From: Methanobacteriota archaeon
Lineage (GTDB): Archaea; Thermoplasmatota; Poseidoniia; Poseidoniales; Poseidoniaceae
DNA: 26,479 nucleotides
Assembly (NCBI GenBank): GCA_018623995.1
Contig: JAAZUV010000005.1
Coordinates: forward strand, 1 to 26,479
Direction: 5' to 3'
The notes under the pieces were generated by a model. That model made no database searches and was not told the origin of the DNA. It was given only the letters and a program-made list of their open reading frames with translations. Positions 23,580-26,479 of this stretch are shown one piece after another; the stretch's first letter is position 1, and every line of letters starts with the position of its first letter. The translations under genes were made by a program, and so were the position numbers.

Positions 23580-24932
23580 TCAGGCATCCTCCTTATCGAG
23601 CAGTTCCTTGGCTTGATTGGCCCATTCGTCTCGCTTTACTCGACCTGGGAAAAACTCGATGGCTTCGTTGACTTGATCTTCCAACTCGCTTGTCATCTTG
23701 CTGATCTGTGAGAACGTGTAGATACCTAGAGCGTTGAGTTTCTCCTCGATAAACGGACCCACACCTTTGATGATTTTTAGGTCGTCTTTCTCTTCGGCGC
23801 TCGCCGTTCCTAGTACATCAAAATCGATGCTCTTTGAACGTTCCTTGACACGTTGAAGTTCAGCCTCTTTCTTCTCTTCTTTGCTCAAAGGCTTGTCCTC
23901 TTCTGGCTCAGCCTTGACTTCGACCTTTTCTTCTACGACTGGAGCTGGTTCTTGTACTTCTACTACGGGTTTCGCAGCCTTGGCAGCCTTCTTGGCTCGC
24001 TTGTCGCGCTCCTTTGTTGCACGCTTTGCAAGTTCACCATCGACGGCTTCTTGATGGACAGATGGTAGAACACGCGTTCTGCTTGCATCAAACCAGAGAT
24101 CTTGTCGAGTGAAACCAGACATGCCATCGTATTCGTTGGTCATAAAGAACGAAGTAAAACCACAGGCTTCCATGCAGAGGCCACAGAACATACAGCGGCC
24201 AATGTCGATTCGACCAGAGACGATTTGGTCGTCTGCTGTTCGGAGTTCGGATTGAGCAAGGACTTCTTCTTGACCGGAATCGTTCCAGCGAACGGTTGCA
24301 GTACTTCCCGAGAGGTCCAAGACCTGAGCAAAGCGCCACTCTGATGGAGGAGCGCTGTGAGCTGTAATCAAATCGAACGATTCGAGTTCTTCCGTAACTT
24401 CTTCACGGAACTTGGCCGCATAGCCACCGACTTCGAGTTCAGCACCATAGCCTTCGTATTCACCTTCAGCGTTGTCAAGAACGTCGACACGAAGTTCAGT
24501 CGTCATGTGCAGACAATCGTTTGGACAGATGTTGACACACATCTTACATGCCGTACAGGTCTCCCAAATGACACCAATTCGGCCGTTGTAGTTTCCAGGA
24601 ACGAAGAGCCATGGCTCCATGTCTTCGAGCCGTTCGTATGGATACTGGACGGTTTGTGGCTTCCAAAGACTTGGGAACAAATCCGATGTCACCCGATCTG
24701 GAGCGAATTCTTGCTTCGAGATATCGTTGTACTTTGCACGACTCTTCGCTCGGTGTTCGCTCGCATCATCAAGGAACTCTGGGTGAGAGGTGTTGTGGTA
24801 TCCCATTCCCAGTTTCTTTGGGAACATACGACCCAAGAACGGGAATGTTCGTAGGGCCGTAATCAAGGTGATCTTGAACGGGTACCAGAACAGATTTCGG
24901 AAGTTCGGTTTTGCTTGAGGGTGTGTTGGCAT
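23580..24932 (-). CDS. nuoI: Complex I subunit I (2x[4Fe-4S]) with a large insert and a C-terminal HhH domain
   Basis: 450 residues, versus about 160-180 in bacteria. Two ferredoxin-type motifs hold the N6a/N6b clusters: Cys126, 129, 132, 136 (CTACKMCVNICP) and Cys247, 250, 253, 257 (CMFCGLCMEACG; the usual Pro after the last Cys is Gly). About 107 residues separate the clusters instead of roughly 30; the insert includes a beta-rich stretch (FAQVLDLSGSTATVRWNDSG) that could be a small SH3/Tudor-like barrel. The N-terminus is also extended, placing the first cluster at 126. After the ferredoxin part come a Lys/Ala/Glu-rich linker (about 300-375) and a helix-hairpin-helix-like domain, 383-447, with DDLKIIKGVGPFIEEKLNAL and GRVKRDEWANQAKEL. 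A similar module is known at the C-terminus of alphaproteobacterial NuoE. GAGGTGA precedes the ATG. Confidence 0.93.
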   Translation of the reverse strand: MPTHPQAKPNFRNLFWYPFKITLITALRTFPFLGRMFPKKLGMGYHNTSHPEFLDDASEHRAKSRAKYNDISKQEFAPDRVTSDLFPSLWKPQTVQYPYERLEDMEPWLFVPGNYNGRIGVIWETCTACKMCVNICPNDCLHMTTELRVDVLDNAEGEYEGYGAELEVGGYAAKFREEVTEELESFDLITAHSAPPSEWRFAQVLDLSGSTATVRWNDSGQEEVLAQSELRTADDQIVSGRIDIGRCMFCGLCMEACGFTSFFMTNEYDGMSGFTRQDLWFDASRTRVLPSVHQEAVDGELAKRATKERDKRAKKAAKAAKPVVEVQEPAPVVEEKVEVKAEPEEDKPLSKEEKKEAELQRVKERSKSIDFDVLGTASAEEKDDLKIIKGVGPFIEEKLNALGIYTFSQISKMTSELEDQVNEAIEFFPGRVKRDEWANQAKELLDKEDA

Positions 24933-24943
24933 GCTTCTTCACC

Positions 24944-26452
24944 TCATTCCTGACCAGGCAAGTGTGTACCTGCGGGTTGCACCGTTTGCACGTGGTACAT
25001 ACGTGCAGTGCGCTCGTTCTTGCCCGTATCGTTGAGCAAGAGGAAGAAGAAGGCAAGCCACAGGATTGTGGTCAGTGCAGGTACGAGGAATGGAACACCG
25101 AATGCATCCCATGCAGTTCCTCCGTAAACGGTGTCGGCCATACCCTCAACATCGAAGAGGTAGAGGCGGTAGACCGCTGCAAGAACAACTTGCAGAACTG
25201 CAAGTGGAAGAAGCATACGCCATCCGAACTCAAGGATTTGATCGGTTCGGATACGAGCAAGAGAGAATCGAGCCCAGACGAAGACGATGAGGAACACGAG
25301 CCACGCCTTAATGAGAACAACGAGAGCACCAGGAATCAGGAGGTAAGCAGGACCGAGGTACGGAATGCTACCAATGAGGCCTTGGAATGGAAGATGCCAT
25401 CCGCCGAGGAAGAAATGTGTAAACAGGAAACATGCTGCATAGGTTCGAATGTATTCGGCCATGAACAACATACCGAAACGCATACCGCCGTATTCTGTCC
25501 ACCAACCCTCGACCAGTTCGGCTTCAGCTTCTGGCATGTCGAACGGTACACGCTCGACTTCAGCAATCATGGTGATGAGGAACAGAGCCGCACCCAATGG
25601 CATGAGGAAGAGGTTCCATGCGCCTGCAGTGTGCTGGAAGTGAACGCTTTCGATGATGTTGAAGGTACCCGTTAGCATAGCGACCGAAAGGAGTGTGAGC
25701 AAGAGAGGAATCTCGTATGCTGTAAGTTGGGCAGCCGAGCGGATGCCACCAATGAGGGTGTACTTGTTGTTGGATGACCAACCTGCAAAGAAAACGCCGA
25801 TTGGGGCGATTCCAAAGATGGCGATGATGTAGAGAATCGAGAGATCTGGGTTCGTAGCGTAGATGCCACTTGAAAGTGGAATCATTCCAAGAATGAGAAG
25901 CGTGGTTGAAACAATAAGGAACGGCGAAACTTCGAAAATGAGTTTGTCAGCTCGACGTGGAACCATGTGTTCCTTGACGAGGAACTTCATTCCGTCCGCA
26001 ACGTTTTGGAAGAAACCCGGTAGAATGCTCAGACCCATCCACGAACGGTTGCCAACACGGTCAACGGTTTCGTATTCCGATTGGTTTCCGAAACGGTTGT
26101 TGAGCCACTTGTTGAGAACACCAACTGGACGGCCGAGGCCGAAAGGAAGCATGTTCCACCATGCACCAGCGGTGACACCATTTTCTCCGACCCAGAGTGA
26201 ACGAAGAGCGGTTGTAGCACCACGGCGGTCGTTCATACGAGCAACGGCCTTTCGCTCAATCCATAGGATAGCGAATTGCGAGAAGAAAAGAAGAAGGAAG
26301 ACGATGTTCACGACGGCAAAGGTTCCGACTCCGAAAGCGATAGCAGAGGAACTCTCCTCGAGTGGCGTACCTTCAAGGAGCGATGTGATGGTCTTGTGGG
26401 CAAAACTCTCCTCTCCGATGAAGAGGCTTCTCAGGTCGTACTTGTCATCCAT
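24944..26452 (-). CDS. nuoH: Complex I subunit H with an enlarged first loop
   Basis: 502 residues, versus about 325 in E. coli. It is the membrane subunit lining the quinone tunnel. After TM1 (about 36-64) and IERKAVARM there are roughly 70 extra residues (77-145, including ENGVTAGAWWNMLPFGLGRP) before the normal GFFQNVADGMKFLVKE. The quinone/coupling loop EVERVPFDMPEAEAELVEG (about 295-320) and GGMRFGMLFMAEY are conserved. The C-terminal helices are extended by one more hydrophobic segment and a polar tail ending LPGQE. GAGGTGAT lies about four bases before the ATG, and the preceding nuoD-like stop is nine bases upstream. It lies 11 bases before nuoI. Confidence 0.93.
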   Translation of the reverse strand: MDDKYDLRSLFIGEESFAHKTITSLLEGTPLEESSSAIAFGVGTFAVVNIVFLLLFFSQFAILWIERKAVARMNDRRGATTALRSLWVGENGVTAGAWWNMLPFGLGRPVGVLNKWLNNRFGNQSEYETVDRVGNRSWMGLSILPGFFQNVADGMKFLVKEHMVPRRADKLIFEVSPFLIVSTTLLILGMIPLSSGIYATNPDLSILYIIAIFGIAPIGVFFAGWSSNNKYTLIGGIRSAAQLTAYEIPLLLTLLSVAMLTGTFNIIESVHFQHTAGAWNLFLMPLGAALFLITMIAEVERVPFDMPEAEAELVEGWWTEYGGMRFGMLFMAEYIRTYAACFLFTHFFLGGWHLPFQGLIGSIPYLGPAYLLIPGALVVLIKAWLVFLIVFVWARFSLARIRTDQILEFGWRMLLPLAVLQVVLAAVYRLYLFDVEGMADTVYGGTAWDAFGVPFLVPALTTILWLAFFFLLLNDTGKNERTARMYHVQTVQPAGTHLPGQE

Positions 26453-26461
26453 CGTATCACC

Positions 26462-26479
26462 TCAACGGTCCGTCTCTCC
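26462..26479 (-). CDS. nuoD: 3' end of an upstream gene, probably nuoD (partial)
   Basis: Only five codons and a stop are in the window; they translate as GETDR. NuoD proteins typically end with G-E-x-D-R, and nuoD directly precedes nuoH in archaeal complex I operons. The identification rests on this short match and on position. Confidence 0.5.
   Translation of the reverse strand, partial: GETDR

Noticed and set aside
24911..25675. Open frame of about 254 codons on the + strand, antisense to nuoH
   Set aside because: nuoH on the other strand is a clear conserved gene. The antisense product is highly charged, with no recognisable domain, and results from codon bias.

Overview
The window looks like chromosomal DNA of a planktonic euryarchaeon, most likely Marine Group II (Candidatus Poseidoniales) or a close Thermoplasmatota relative. 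The domain is clear: archaeal ribosomal protein uS2, aIF1A, a RIO1 kinase and a Pno1/Dim2-type KH protein are present, and several genes have TATA-like boxes about 24-27 nt before the start codon. The group assignment is inference from gene content: a compact, mid-GC genome, a proton-pumping Nuo-type complex, a fused beta-oxidation enzyme, and CARDB/Ig-like surface proteins with cytoplasmic zinc ribbons. There are no rRNAs, tRNAs, insertion sequences or CRISPR arrays, and no gap over about 155 bases.

Left part (1-1766, + strand): an unidentified 108-aa protein, then a tight run of an E1-like (ThiF/MoeB fold) adenylating enzyme, a JAMM/MPN-type isopeptidase and an 80-aa helical protein with a TTG start. 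E1 next to JAMM suggests a ubiquitin-like modification or sulfur-carrier system, but no Ubl or E2 is visible. 1763-6287: a fused 3-hydroxyacyl-CoA dehydrogenase/enoyl-CoA hydratase (-) diverges from an HxlR-family regulator (+), followed by two winged-helix proteins, one probably membrane-anchored.

6284-9210: tRNA-dihydrouridine synthase, convergent uS2, and a Cas4-like PD-(D/E)XK protein with four predicted membrane helices inserted between its N-terminal cysteine and its nuclease core. 9207-14650: a surface cluster made of a lipoprotein, a large single-pass protein with external CARDB-like repeats and cytoplasmic zinc ribbons, and a divergent Ig/CARDB surface protein with a C-terminal sorting-like tail.

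14677-17171: an informational island with the KH protein (+) convergent with RIO1 and aIF1A (-). The aIF1A has an unusually long acidic repeat tail. 17224-26479 (- strand): a complex I operon read from the right edge, in the order nuoD end, nuoH, nuoI, split nuoJ (J1, J2), nuoK, nuoL, nuoM, nuoN. Neighbouring genes overlap or nearly abut, and most have GAGGTGA-type ribosome binding sites. NuoH, NuoI and NuoL carry large insertions or fusions. The short nuoN-aIF1A-RIO1 gaps make read-through from the respiratory operon into the translation/ribosome-assembly genes plausible.
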